Assembly (NCBI RefSeq): GCF_041438805.1
Contig: NZ_CP109191.1
Coordinates: 186,001-250,000 of the forward strand
Reading direction: 5' to 3'
Source of the DNA: Streptomyces sp. NBC_01707
Lineage (GTDB): Bacteria; Actinomycetota; Actinomycetes; Streptomycetales; Streptomycetaceae
DNA length: 64,000 bases
The notes beneath the pieces are model-generated. The model saw nothing but the letters and a program-made list of their open reading frames with translations, did no database searches and was not told where the DNA came from. Below, piece after piece: positions 18,223 through 27,859 of this stretch. The position numbers and the translations under genes are program-made. Each line of letters begins with the position of its first letter. The first letter of the stretch is position 1.

Positions 18223-19552
18223 ATGTGCTCCGACCAAGGAACACGCGCGCGCGTGTTCTGCGCCTGTCTGACCGCTCGTTCGGACGTTTTGTTCGAGCTG
18301 GCTGATGCCGTTCTGTGCGGCGACGGGCCTGTGGGATCGCTGGCCGAGCTGTCGTTGGTGGGTGAACACCGCCGCGGTCATGGCGGGCTCTACGCGGCTG
18401 TGGCGCATGGACGGGCAGATACCGGCCGGCTTCTGCGGGCACTGGCCGGGGTTCCACTGCCGCGGGCTGCCGACGGCCGGCTGGTCCTGGCCGTCGACGT
18501 CACCTGTCGGCTGCGGCCCGACGCCCACACCTCACCGAAGCGCATCCTGTGTCACACCTACGGTCGGGGCAAGGACCAGCACATCCCGATCCCAGGCTGG
18601 CCGTACTCGATCGTCTGCGCGCTCGAGCCGGGCCTCATGGACCACACCGCTGGCCGCACTGCGTCTGAGGCCCGAATACGGCCCCGCCACGGTCACCGCC
18701 CGGCAGCTGCGTGACCTGGTCGAACGGCTCATCACAGCCGGACAGTGGTCCACCGGTGACCTCGACATCCTCATCGTCGCGGACGCCGGATACGACGCAC
18801 CCCGCCTCGCCTTCCTGCCATGGGACCTGCCGGTCCAGGTATTAGCCCGGATGCGCTCGGACCGAGTCCTGCGTCGAGCTGTCCCGCCCAGGCTCCCGCA
18901 CACCCAGGGCCGGCCACCCCGGCACGGCGGCGAGTTCGTCTTCGGGCCGCCCGGCACCTGGGGCACCCCGGACACCGAAGCAGTTACCGACACACGTCTC
19001 TACGCCACCGCCAGGGCCCGGCCCTGGGACCGACTCCACCCCAAACTGACCCACCGCTCTTCCTGGGCAGACGACGACACCCTCCCCATCGTCGAAGGAA
19101 CGGTGATCCGCCTGGAGATCGGCCATCTGCCCAGCGGAGCAACACCGAAGCTGGTCTGGCTTTGGTGGTCCGGCACCGACGCCACTGCCGCGAACGCCGA
19201 CCATCTCTGGAAGGCATACCTGAGACGCTTCGACATTGAGCACACCTTCCGCTTGTTCAAGCAGACTCTCGGCTGGACCTCCCCGAAGAACCGCAGCCCC
19301 AATGCTGCCGACCGATGGACCTGGCTCATCCTTGCCGCCTACACCCGACTACGACTCGCCCGAACACTGGCAGCCGACCTACGCCGGCCGTGGGAGAGAC
19401 CAACACCACCAGACAGGCTCACCCCCGCCCGAGTACACCGCAACTTTCAGCACATCCACCCCAAGGCCAGCCCCCATGTGGTCACAGCCTCAGCCACTGA
19501 CATGGCAATTCAGCCTTCCTCGAAGGTGTTGGGGAGGGCCAGACGGGGGTGA
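18223..19552 (+). pseudogene. IS4-like DDE transposase with one frameshift
   Basis: A nearly complete transposase of a family common in Streptomyces. The first part (18223 to about 18635) reads CLTARSDVLFELADAVLCGD, then LPRAADGRLVLAVDVTCRLR (first catalytic Asp) and CHTYGRGKDQHIPIPGWPYS. The frame then shifts by one base and continues to 19552 with ASWTTPLAALRLRPEYG, ILIVADAGYDAPRLAFL (second Asp) and RRFDIEHTFRLFKQTLGWT (catalytic Glu). The C-terminus diverges after HRNFQHIHPK. The shift site is not a classic slippery heptamer, so a disabling mutation is more likely than programmed frameshifting. Confidence 0.82.
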
Positions 19553-19783
19553 GGCTGCGCAGTGTGGAGTCTCCACCCACAACGGGCTCAGCCTTCAACA
19601 CCTCGTGCATACAGGGGGAATGCCTGCATTCAGCCTTCTATAACATGCTTTAGATCCATCTGATTGCTTTTTAGTGCATGCGCTGCGTCGAGGTGCTGTG
19701 CGGGAAGGCAGTCCCGTGTCTTCCTTGAAGTTCCTCGAAAAGCTGGGAGTGGACTCCTCGGAAAAACTGGGTACCATTCCTCT

Positions 19784-20116
19784 ATGGCTCAAAAGATCGT
19801 GACCATTTACACGGATGACCTCACAGATGTGGAATCCGAAGACGTGCAGACGCACACCTTTTCACTCGACGGCGTAAATTATGAGATCGACCTCGCATCC
19901 GATAACTACGACAAGCTGTTCGAGGCGCTTGCTCCCTTCATCGGCAATGGTCGCAAGCTCGGACGGACCTCGAGCGCCAGGCGATCGCGTAAGGCGCCTG
20001 CAGACGGACCCAGAGCTGAGGAGATCCGGTCCTGGGCCCGGGAGAACGGTCATGAGGTGAATAACCGGGGCCGCGTTCCCGCCAGCATCCGAGAAGCCTT
20101 CCGGAAGGTCCGCTGA
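19784..20116 (+). CDS. lsr2: Lsr2-family nucleoid-associated protein
   Basis: A 110-residue protein starting MAQKIVTIYTDDLTDVESED, the canonical Lsr2 N-terminal dimerisation domain (residues 1-60). The C-terminal DNA-binding domain ends NNRGRVPASIREAFRKVR, with the R-G-R AT-hook-like motif. Lsr2 binds the minor groove of AT-rich DNA and silences horizontally acquired genes. I chose ATG 19784; the longer open frame upstream has no homology. The gene lies alone next to a transposase pseudogene in a region rich in AT-rich foreign genes. This may be an accessory copy beside the chromosomal one, since streptomycetes usually carry more than one. Confidence 0.92.
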   Translation: MAQKIVTIYTDDLTDVESEDVQTHTFSLDGVNYEIDLASDNYDKLFEALAPFIGNGRKLGRTSSARRSRKAPADGPRAEEIRSWARENGHEVNNRGRVPASIREAFRKVR

Positions 20117-21061
20117 CATCGATGCGTGAGAGAGGGCTCGACTAGGGACTCTCGTACTCTAAGGTCGCGATCGGTGGGTCGAGCAGCGCGGTCCGCGGCG
20201 TGCCCCGCAGAAGTCTGCACTGCTGCTGACAGATCCAGCCTTCCGTCTCGCCGCTGGACGAGTCGGTGACACGGCTGCTTCCTCGGAAGCGAAGGCCATC
20301 TGTGCTGAAGCCCGGGGTGCCCACATATGTTTGATTTGATCTTGAAGCAACGATGGCCAGCGATGTTCGGCGGTCCAGGGAAAGACGCACTGCCTCCTGT
20401 TAGGTGTAAGCAGGTACAAGTCCTGCCCGGCGCTCGGTGAAAACCCTGTCCCGCTTCGCGGTGCCTGGTTCTTTCACGCCGGAGTCGACGCCTTTACTGG
20501 TACACATCGACCGTCAGGCGGTCGAGTTCGCCGCCCGAAGGCTGCCAGCCTTCGTCGAGAGCCGGCAGCCCGCTCAGTGCGGTGTGCAGCCGCTACTCGT
20601 TCGGCTCTGCGTAGGGTTCACTGAGCCGTCGTGCAAGATCATCCTGCCATTCCTGTGCCTAGTTCCGAAGCTCACTGATGAGAGCGGTGTCCACTCCGTT
20701 GGCCTCGAATATCGAGACCCCTGCGAGCCTCGAGGGTGGCCCGCGGATATCGAGCGTCTACCAGGGCCCTGCGAGCCGGTCGCGAGGCCCCGGCGAACTC
20801 GCAGCCCGGATCGGGCGCGTGTTCGCGGCAAGACCGCCACGCAGGAAGACGTCGCGGGATGGGGCCTCACCCCACGTGGTCGGACGGTGTGCGTTCAACG
20901 ATCGGTGGTCGTGTGCCATCACCGTGCTGACCAGCACCAACCGATCACACTGCAGTGGGGTCAAGATAGAACACCGGCGCCATCCAATCCTGTGGCAGCG
21001 GCAAATTTCTGCGGGCTGATCCGCAAGTCACCTGAGTAATGTCGTCCGCCATGATGGGGCA
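20117..21061. other. Long gap without a recognisable gene
   Basis: About 945 bases. The frames present (for example plus 20437-21039 and minus 20574-20870) have uneven composition, no ribosome-binding sites and no motif. No repeats or RNA genes were recognised. This looks like decayed sequence. Confidence 0.45.
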
Positions 21062-22747
21062 ATGCAGACTTCCGCCGACGACAAACTGCCCCGTGATGTG
21101 GCCGACGACTACCTCGATCGCCTGTCGCGTCTCGAACCTATTCTGGCCACCCAGCTGGGAGCGCCCGGCAGTGCCCGGCATCTGCCAGACCTTTCTCCCG
21201 CCGGAGCCGAGGCGCGTGCCGGGCTCGCCAGCACTGCGCTGCGGCAACTCACCAGGGCTGAGAACCTGCCCGGCGGGAGTACCGACGAGGAGCGGCGCTG
21301 CGCACGCCTGCTGCGCGAACGCCTCACCGCGGAGCTGGCGATGCACGAGGCCGAGGAACACCTTCGAGCGGTAAGCAATCTCAGATCACCCGTGCACAAC
21401 GTGCGAGAGGTGTTCACCGCCATGCCGACGGAGACGCCGGATCACTATGCCGACATAGCCGCGCGCCTGCGCATGGTGCCCGTCGCGCTGGAGGGTTACC
21501 GGGCGTCGCTCAGCAAAGGCCTCTCCAAAAGACTCCCAGCGGGACCCAGGCAGGTCGACGCCGTGACGGGGCAGATCACCCAGTGGCTCGGCGAGGATGT
21601 GCGGTCGAGCTGGTTCCAGGAGCTGGTCACCGATGGCCCGCAAGTGCTGCGCGAGGAGCTGGACGCTGCCGCCGCGAAGGCCACAGGGGCCTACGCCGCC
21701 CTGCGTGACTGGCTCCGCGGGACCTATGGTCCCGCCGTCGTGGACTCACCCGACATCGCCGGTGACGAACGCTACGCCCGATGGGTCCGGTACTGGAACG
21801 GAATGGATCCCGACCTCGAAGAGGCGTACCGCTACGGTTGGTCGGAGTTCCATCGGCTGAGGGCCGAAATGGCATCGCAAGCTGCCGGCATTCTCCCCGG
21901 CGCCACCCCTTGGCAGGCACTTGAGTATCTTGCCGAGCATGGACACGCGATCGACGGTGTGGAACGGGTGCGCCACCGGCTACAAACGCTGATGGACGAT
22001 GTGATCGCGGAGGTCGACGACACGTACTTCGACCTGGCCCAGCCCATCAGACGGGTCGAGGTCAGGATCGCCCCCCCTGGCGGTGCGGCACCTTATTACA
22101 CCGGCCCTTCCGAAGACTTCAGCCGACCGGGGCGGACCTGGCTGCCTACGATGGGCCGTACTCGGTTCCCATTTTTCGACTTGGCGGCCACCTGGTGCCA
22201 TGAGGGGGTGCCCGGTCACCACCTTCAGCTTGCGCAGTGGACGCTCGTTGCCGGAAAACTATCGCGTTATCAGACGACACTCGGATTGGTGAGTGCGAAT
22301 ACGGAGGGGTGGGCTCTTTATGCCGAGCGATTCATGGACGAGATCGGCTTCTTTTCTGACCCCGAGTGGCGAATGGGTTATCTGGACGGCCAGATGATGC
22401 GCGCCAACCGCGTCATAGTGGATATCGGCATGCACCTGCAGCTGAGAATCCCGCCGGACAGCCATTTCCACCCTGGAGAGCGCTGGACGCCGCAGTTGGC
22501 GCGGGAGTTCCTCGGTGCTCACACGGGCCGACCCGCGGATTTTGTCGACAGTGAGCTGGTTCGCTACTTGGGTCGGCCCGGCCAGGCCATCGGCTACAAA
22601 ATGGGCGAACGGGCCTGGCTGGCTGGCAGGGCAGCAGCCCGCACCGCGCGCGGCGACGCCTTCGACCTCAAAGAGTGGCACATGGCAGCGCTCTCGCTGG
22701 GATCGCTAGGACTGGACGACCTGGTCGAAGAGATCTCTGTCCTTTGA
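21062..22747 (+). CDS. DUF885-family metallohydrolase/peptidase-like protein
   Basis: A 561-residue soluble protein with the hallmark motif of DUF885 proteins, WCHEGVPGHHLQ (His380, Glu381, His386-387), an H-E-x-x-P-G-H-x zinc-site arrangement. It is followed by NTEGWALYAERFMDEIGF about 40 residues later, which supplies further metal ligands. The length matches the family (550-600). Homologues behave as zinc-dependent carboxypeptidase-like or amidohydrolase-like enzymes; the substrate is not known. No signal peptide is visible, so it is probably cytoplasmic. The start at 21062 has only a weak GGGG site. It has no obvious operon partner and ends 320 bases before the phosphopantetheinyl transferase. 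Confidence 0.85.
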   Translation: MQTSADDKLPRDVADDYLDRLSRLEPILATQLGAPGSARHLPDLSPAGAEARAGLASTALRQLTRAENLPGGSTDEERRCARLLRERLTAELAMHEAEEHLRAVSNLRSPVHNVREVFTAMPTETPDHYADIAARLRMVPVALEGYRASLSKGLSKRLPAGPRQVDAVTGQITQWLGEDVRSSWFQELVTDGPQVLREELDAAAAKATGAYAALRDWLRGTYGPAVVDSPDIAGDERYARWVRYWNGMDPDLEEAYRYGWSEFHRLRAEMASQAAGILPGATPWQALEYLAEHGHAIDGVERVRHRLQTLMDDVIAEVDDTYFDLAQPIRRVEVRIAPPGGAAPYYTGPSEDFSRPGRTWLPTMGRTRFPFFDLAATWCHEGVPGHHLQLAQWTLVAGKLSRYQTTLGLVSANTEGWALYAERFMDEIGFFSDPEWRMGYLDGQMMRANRVIVDIGMHLQLRIPPDSHFHPGERWTPQLAREFLGAHTGRPADFVDSELVRYLGRPGQAIGYKMGERAWLAGRAAARTARGDAFDLKEWHMAALSLGSLGLDDLVEEISVL

Positions 22748-23068
22748 ATCGGCATCCAGGGCGCCGATGTTCCAAGTGCCTGTCGCGGCGGTTCATTGAC
22801 GCTGTGGGTGGGTCCGTTACTGGTGGACACATCTGTGTCGATCTGCAGTTCTCCGTGAACGAGAATCTCCGCAACCGATAAGGGTTGGGGCCGTACCTCT
22901 TCGCAGGCGAGCTCGGTGAAAGCTCCGGGAGTTGCCTTGGTATCCTCGTGCAAATCGTGCGACAACCGATTTGACGACGAGACAGGTCCCTCATCGCTGG
23001 CATAGCGATTCTAATCAGCACGCCAGCGACGGCTGAAGCCGGGGATACCCACGCAAGACCAGGGATGG
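22748..23068. other. Intergenic gap
   Basis: About 320 bases between the DUF885 gene and the phosphopantetheinyl transferase. No gene or clear hairpin terminator is recognised. It presumably carries the promoter of the downstream gene. Confidence 0.4.
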
Positions 23069-23815
23069 ATGACTCGACCGGTGCATCAGCCCATCCAGTT
23101 CGACCCGGAGGACGCCGGCCGGGGTGCGTTGCCGTCGTGGCCTGTCCGGACACCTGCCCTGTGGATCGTGGACGCCGTGCGGCACGGTGATCGTGCGGAG
23201 CGGCTCGCCCCCGGGATCCTCGACGCCGGGGAACGGCGGCGGGCCGAGAGCTTTGTCGCGTCGGCTGACCGCCGCTGTTATGTCGCGGCCCATGTGGCGC
23301 TGCGGATACTGCTCGGTGCCCGGCTGGGCGTGGAACCCCGCGACGTACGGATGGTCCGCGAGCCGTGCCCGTCCTGCGGTGGTCCGCACGGCCGGCCCGC
23401 GACCGACGGCGGGGTGCACTTCTCGCTCTCGCACAGCCGGGACCTGTCGCTGCTCGCGTTCGCCGCCGTGCCGCTGGGCGTCGACGTGGAGGCCGTACCG
23501 GGCATCGAGGCCGCGGCGGAGGTCGGAGCGATGCTGCATCCGGCGGAGTCCCGGGAGTTGGCGGCGCTCCCTGCGTCGGACCGGCCCGTCGCCTTCGCCC
23601 GGGCCTGGACGCGCAAGGAGGCGTATCTCAAGGGCGAGGGCATCGGGCTGGCCCGCGATCTCTCCCTCGACCATCTGGGCACCGGGCCGGTACCGCGGCC
23701 CGGTCCAGCAGGGTGGACGGTCGCCGATGTGCTGGTTCCGGCCGGCTATGCGGCCGCGGTGGCCGTCCGTGCGGCGGGGCGGCCACCGGTCGCGGACGGC
23801 CACCGGCGAAAATGA
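23069..23815 (+). CDS. Sfp-type 4'-phosphopantetheinyl transferase
   Basis: A 248-residue enzyme that would transfer the phosphopantetheine arm of CoA to the serine of carrier proteins, here plausibly the T domains of the NRPS cluster from 40555 on. Signature motifs are present: HFSLSHS (117-123), GVDVEAV (137-143, with the Mg-binding Asp and Glu) and W180-TRKEAYLKGEGIGL (the W-x-x-K-E-A-x-x-K motif). The length is standard for Sfp-type enzymes. Codon use is strongly GC-biased like that of the NRPS genes and unlike the neighbours. The start at ATG 23069 follows AGGG closely. It lies 17 kb from the cluster with mobile-element debris between, so the link is an inference. Confidence 0.93.
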   Translation: MTRPVHQPIQFDPEDAGRGALPSWPVRTPALWIVDAVRHGDRAERLAPGILDAGERRRAESFVASADRRCYVAAHVALRILLGARLGVEPRDVRMVREPCPSCGGPHGRPATDGGVHFSLSHSRDLSLLAFAAVPLGVDVEAVPGIEAAAEVGAMLHPAESRELAALPASDRPVAFARAWTRKEAYLKGEGIGLARDLSLDHLGTGPVPRPGPAGWTVADVLVPAGYAAAVAVRAAGRPPVADGHRRK

Positions 23816-24226
23816 TCCGGCGGGCAGAGCAGGACGACCGACCGATACGGAGGAGTGGGCAGATGCCGCACGAACGAGCTGGACAGCAGGCGCGGTCGGA
23901 GGACCTCACCGATGTATTGCCTCTAAATACACCGACCCCACCCTGAAATCCTCTGTACTGGAACCACGCACCCTCGAGTGCGGGCGGGTCGGGTAGGTGT
24001 AACACCCTCTATAGCGGGACATGTAATAAATTGCTACAGGCGATAGTACAAGCGTGCCGCGAGAATGGGATCTGGACGCCAATTCCTGCGAAATGACCGG
24101 ACGAACGCTTATAGTCGCCTGGCCGAAACCGATCATCGGACGGATGGCGCGACAGACGGTCGCGAAAGCTTCGCCGGACCTGTCCTTCCGCGTGGAGAAA
24201 ATGAGCGTGAAAGGGGTGGCCACCCA
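23816..24226. other. Intergenic gap upstream of the kinase gene
   Basis: About 410 bases. The reading frame of the kinase is open back to 24065, but this extension lacks protein character. An AT-rich stretch at about 24015-24045 may hold the kinase promoter. No other gene is seen. Confidence 0.4.
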
Positions 24227-25642
24227 ATGCATGAGCGAGCCATGTCTACAGGGCAGGAGCACCGGCGCACGATTTCCGGCCGCTATCGACTGCTGTCGTC
24301 TCTCGGAATGGGCGGCATGGGGACGGTATGGCGTGCCTACGATGAAGTGCTGCAGCGCGAGGTGGCCGTCAAGGAAGTCAGAGCCCCTATCGAGCTTGCG
24401 GCGCCGGAAATCGAGCGCATGAACGCCAGGCTGGAACGTGAAGCATGGGCGGCCGCGCGGATCTCCCATCCCAATGTAGTGACTGTCTACGACGTGGCGA
24501 AGGACGACGGCCGCCCATGGATCGTAATGGAACTGATTCGCGGCTCGTCCATGGCGGATCTACTCAAAGCCGACGGCGCGCTCACCCCGCAACGCGCGGC
24601 CCATGTAGCCGTGGAGGTGCTGGCCGCGCTGCGTGCCGCCCACGCGGCAGGGGTGCTCCATCGAGACGTCAAGCCGGCCAATGTACTGCTGGCCCGCGAC
24701 GGCCGGGTGGTGCTCACCGACTTCGGCATCGCCATGGTCGAAGGCACGTCCGCGCTCACAATGGCCGGCGAGATGGTCGGATCACCGGAGTTCTTGGCGC
24801 CCGAACGGGCCCTGGGCCAGCAGCCAGGCCCCGCGTCGGACCTGTGGTCCCTCGGTATCTTGCTCTATGCTGCGGTCGAGGGGCACTCCCCGTTTCGGCA
24901 GACGACCCCGCTAATCACCCTGCGCGCCATCGTTGAAGAGGATCTGCCTCCGGCCCGTCGGGCTGGCCCCCTGGACCTTGTCATCGTAGGGCTGCTAGAG
25001 AAGGATCCGGAAAGGCGCCTGACCGCGGAGCAAGCGCATGAGGAACTGCGCGCTATTCGCGACGGTCGCATCACTGACGTCAGGGCACATCCGGCAGCAA
25101 GTCAGGTGACGGCTCCCATCGTTGGCGGACCGGTCGCGCCGACGCATATCCGGCGCCGTCGGCGCACCACTGTGCTGGGAATAAGCGCGGTGGCGCTGCT
25201 GCTCGTGGGCGGTGGGCTTGCCTACAAGCTGGCGGACGGCGAGCGGCAGGAGAGCGCGGCGACGCGGGGTATGTCGGGATCGCCGCAGACAGCCGGAACG
25301 GTGGAGGTCTCCGTAGACGGCGAGTACAGCGCCTACCGGGGCACCTGCCCTCCGTTCAGCGAGAAGGCCCCCACCTTCACCGCGACGTTCACCGTCGACC
25401 GGACACCGGCCGAGGTGACGTATCGGTGGGTGGCGGATAACGACTCATTGACCGATGAGAAATGGCAGACGCTGTCGTTCGCCGCAGACGGCAAGACGAC
25501 GCAGTCAAAGATCCTGGATTTCTCATCCTATTACGGTGAGTCGTTCCGTACACTTATAGGCGTCGAGGTTCGCGAGCCGCATGCGATTAAGTCGAACAAG
25601 GTGGTTCTAATGATCTCCTGCGAGGACGTCGAGGAGCGCTGA
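24227..25642 (+). CDS. Membrane-anchored Ser/Thr protein kinase (PknB-like)
   Basis: A 471-residue Hanks-type kinase from ATG 24227 (GGGG about 11 bases upstream; ATG 24242 is also possible). The kinase domain spans about 20-280: glycine loop LGMGGMGTVW (26-35), catalytic lysine in VAVKE (K49), HRDVKPAN (145-152) and DFG (165-167), followed by APERALG. A basic juxtamembrane stretch (RRRRR, 309-313) and one membrane helix (about 315-334) lead to an extracellular domain of about 135 residues with two cysteines. That domain has no PASTA repeats and is of unknown ligand. It would sense an external signal and phosphorylate cytoplasmic proteins. A broken inverted copy of a similar kinase N-terminus lies just downstream (25762-25850). 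Confidence 0.92.
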   Translation: MHERAMSTGQEHRRTISGRYRLLSSLGMGGMGTVWRAYDEVLQREVAVKEVRAPIELAAPEIERMNARLEREAWAAARISHPNVVTVYDVAKDDGRPWIVMELIRGSSMADLLKADGALTPQRAAHVAVEVLAALRAAHAAGVLHRDVKPANVLLARDGRVVLTDFGIAMVEGTSALTMAGEMVGSPEFLAPERALGQQPGPASDLWSLGILLYAAVEGHSPFRQTTPLITLRAIVEEDLPPARRAGPLDLVIVGLLEKDPERRLTAEQAHEELRAIRDGRITDVRAHPAASQVTAPIVGGPVAPTHIRRRRRTTVLGISAVALLLVGGGLAYKLADGERQESAATRGMSGSPQTAGTVEVSVDGEYSAYRGTCPPFSEKAPTFTATFTVDRTPAEVTYRWVADNDSLTDEKWQTLSFAADGKTTQSKILDFSSYYGESFRTLIGVEVREPHAIKSNKVVLMISCEDVEER

Positions 25643-25761
25643 AAGGAACCTGAATCAATTCCCGAGCCGGTGACCACGTCGGCCTGGCTTAGCTAAGCGC
25701 GTGTGGAAGCGCACGGTGCACGAGCAGACCGTGACCGTCACAGAAGTCCACGCTTGTCCAG

Positions 25762-25850
25762 CGTCTCCTTGACCCGCCACTCCTCGATGCAATACTTCGT
25801 CGTAAGCCCGCCAAACCGCTGCCATGACGCCCAAACCGCCGGGTGAACGG
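25762..25850 (-). pseudogene. Ser/Thr kinase N-terminal fragment, inverted
   Basis: On the minus strand the DNA reads GGLGVMAAVWRAYDEVLHRG, a close match to the glycine-loop region LGMGGMGTVWRAYDEVLQRE of the intact kinase 1.4 kb upstream, but on the opposite strand. Only about 30 residues remain. The fragment is cut at the IS5-type element that follows, which probably inserted into or deleted a second, divergently oriented kinase gene. Confidence 0.6.
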
Positions 25851-25903
25851 CTGTGGGATCGGTGGAGGTTGTAAGGAAGCGTTCTGCGTGGCGAGGTGGG
25901 TAT

Positions 25904-26727
25904 GTGCAGTCCATCGTGGAGGGGACGTGGAGTTGGATTGTTCCGGATGGGCTGTGGGAGATCGCGGAACCGCGGATCCCGCCGTCGAGGGTGCGGCCGC
26001 AGGGCGGCGGGACGCAGGACACGCCTGATGAGACGCTGTTCGCGCCGATCGTCTATGGGCTGGTCAGTGGATGTGCCTGGCGGGCTTTGCCGCCGTGCTT
26101 CGGGATATCGAAGTCGACCGTACATCGTCGGTTCCTGATCTGGTCGCGGGCAGGTGTGTGGGGCCGGCTGCACGAGGAGATCCTGCACCGCCTGGACGAC
26201 GCCGGCTTGCTCGATCTCTCCCGAGCTGTCCTCGACTCCGCCCACGTAAGGGCGAAAAAGGGGGCGAACTCACAGGTCCGAGCCCCGTGGACCGGGGTAA
26301 GCCGGGTTCCAAGATGCACGTCCTGTCGGACGCGAACGGACTGCCCGTCGTCGGCCTCTCGGCAGCCAACACCCACGACAGACTCGCCCTCAAGCCCATG
26401 ATCCAGGGTCACCAAACGAGACACGACCCTCACCGCGGCCGGTACTTCAAACCCGAACGTCTCCACGCAGACAAGGCCTACGACATCCCCCACCTGCGAA
26501 AATGGTTGTGGGGCAAGCACATCGGTGTTCGTATCGCACGCAAGGGAGTCGAGTCCAGCGAACGGTTAGGGCGCCGACGATGGGTCATCGAGCGGACCAT
26601 GTCCTGGCTGACCGGCCACCGCCGGCTCAACCACCGCTACGAACGCCACCCCCGCAACTACCTGGCATTTCTCGGCCTCGCCGCAGCCCTCTGCTGCTAC
26701 AAACGGCTCATTCGCCTCACCACATAG
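25904..26727 (+). mobile_element. IS5-family transposase, two frames joined by a likely -1 frameshift
   Basis: The first frame starts at GTG 25904 (GAGG upstream): DGLWEIAEPRIPP, CAWRALPPCFGISKSTVHRR, then RAVLDSAHVRAKK with the first catalytic Asp. At 26255-26264 the run AAAAAGGGGG allows a -1 shift into the second frame: GKPGSKMHVLSDANGLPVVG, LHADKAYDIPHLRKWL (second Asp) and RRWVIERTMSWLTGHRRLNH (Glu). The stop is at 26727. All three DDE residues are present and there is no other defect, so this may be the only active element in the window. Programmed -1 frameshifting on A/G runs is known in the IS427 group of IS5. Terminal inverted repeats could not be fixed. Confidence 0.82.
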
Positions 26728-26748
26728 GACACGGTCTAAACACCCTTC

Positions 26749-27384
26749 GACCAGGCCCTGGTCAACGCGATGGCAACCACGGTCGTCATCCTGTGGCTGG
26801 GCATGCTCGCTGTCGCCGTGCTGCTGCTTTGTTTTCGAATCGCCAACCCTGCAACCGCCTGGGCAATGCTCGTCGGGGTCGCACTGGCCCTGGCCGGGGC
26901 AAACTCGGCTTCCTGATGACACGGCCCGCGCCGGGACAGCAGTACGGCGTCTCCAAGGTGATCGGTGCCCACAGTGTTGGTGTACCGGACAGCGGGCCCT
27001 TCATGCCGCTCACCGACTGGTCGCGACCGGCGGGTCCCTCACTTCGTCGGCGTGCATGCACCGCAACTTCTGCCACTGCTGGCCAGATTGCTGACCACCA
27101 TCGCACCCCGCTTCACCCGCTTTGCTGACAATTGGGATCGTATGCGCCTGGTCCTGCTCGCCTCGGGGGCTTACGCCGCAGCCTTCGCTCTAGTCGTCTG
27201 GCAGGCGCTGTGTGGCCAGCCGCTAATCCACCCGGACGGCGCGGCCCCGAGCGTGACCGTTCTGATCGTGGTGGCTGTCACGCTCGGAACCTACGTATCA
27301 CTGCGCACTTTTGCATCCTCTTCAGAGCCGGCGATTGACGCTGAAGGCGCGCCGTCGCCCGCGTCGGAGCGGCTTGCGGCATGA
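26749..27384 (+). pseudogene. Integral membrane protein, 5'-truncated and frameshifted
   Basis: Three consecutive pieces of one polytopic membrane protein lie in different frames. They are ALVNAMATTVVILWLGMLAV (from about 26755), GKLGFLMTRPAPGQ followed by VIGAHSVGVPDSG (about 26898-27010), and VPHFVGVHAPQLLPLLARLL through LVWQALCGQPLIHPDGA to the stop at 27384. At least three membrane helices remain. The family is an uncharacterised actinobacterial membrane protein. The 5' end is lost right after the IS5 element, suggesting disruption by its insertion. Confidence 0.65.
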
Positions 27385-27560
27385 CCGGATTCCTCCTCGA
27401 CTCTCCTTTCGGCTGGCTGCTTCTGTATGGCTGCTCATGATCTTCGCACCGACGTGCGGCGTGACTGCCCGCATCGCTGGGTCACCGTGGATGGCGGTGC
27501 CTGTGCTACTCGTCCATTTCGTGTTGGCGGTGCCGGCTGCGAACGCAGCGGAGGTTTACT
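27382..27560 (+). pseudogene. ABA4/DUF4281-like membrane protein remnant
   Basis: The start MTGFLLDSPFGWLLLYG overlaps the stop of the preceding membrane-protein frame. After a frame change, SVWLLMIFAPTCGVTARIAG and SPWMAVPVLLVHFVLAVP match the N-terminal helices of small ABA4-like (DUF4281) membrane proteins. It is then cut by an IS3 fragment on the other strand. Confidence 0.45.
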
Positions 27561-27730
27561 GCGGCGCCCCGTGTTCGGTGTGCGTCACGCCTCCGGCGAG
27601 GCTGCCGCGCGTGCCCTCGGCTGCTACGAGGGCGTCGATGACGGGCTCGGCACGCATACGATTGGCGAGTGCCCAGCCGGCCAGTCGACGAGAAGCGAGG
27701 TCAATGACCGTCTGGCTGATCGGTGTCCGG
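27535..27730 (-). pseudogene. IS3-family OrfB (integrase core) scrap
   Basis: Minus-strand reading TVIDLASRRLAGWALANRMR, then AEPVIDALVAAEGTRGSLAG and THTEHGAPQ followed by a stop, is the integrase-core segment of IS3-family transposases (V-I-D-L-x-S-R-R ... H-T-D-H-G-A-Q-Y). Only about 60 residues remain. Confidence 0.65.
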
Positions 27731-27859
27731 CGCGGTCCTCAACCGGCCCCGACCGACAGCGCGGCTGAAACCTCTGTCACCGTCCAGGCGCAGCTCGTGG
27801 TGTCCCCGTCGCCGCGCGCCTTCGTGCCCTCGCCGCCTACGTCCGACGGCTAACCTCCC

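Noticed and set aside
18600..18660. Programmed frameshift in the IS4-like transposase
   Set aside because: No slippery run or stimulatory structure is visible at the change of frame and the C-terminus is also degenerate, so a mutation is more likely.
24065..24226. N-terminal extension of the Ser/Thr kinase
   Set aside because: 54 codons with no kinase homology or ribosome site; the start at 24227 places the kinase domain normally.
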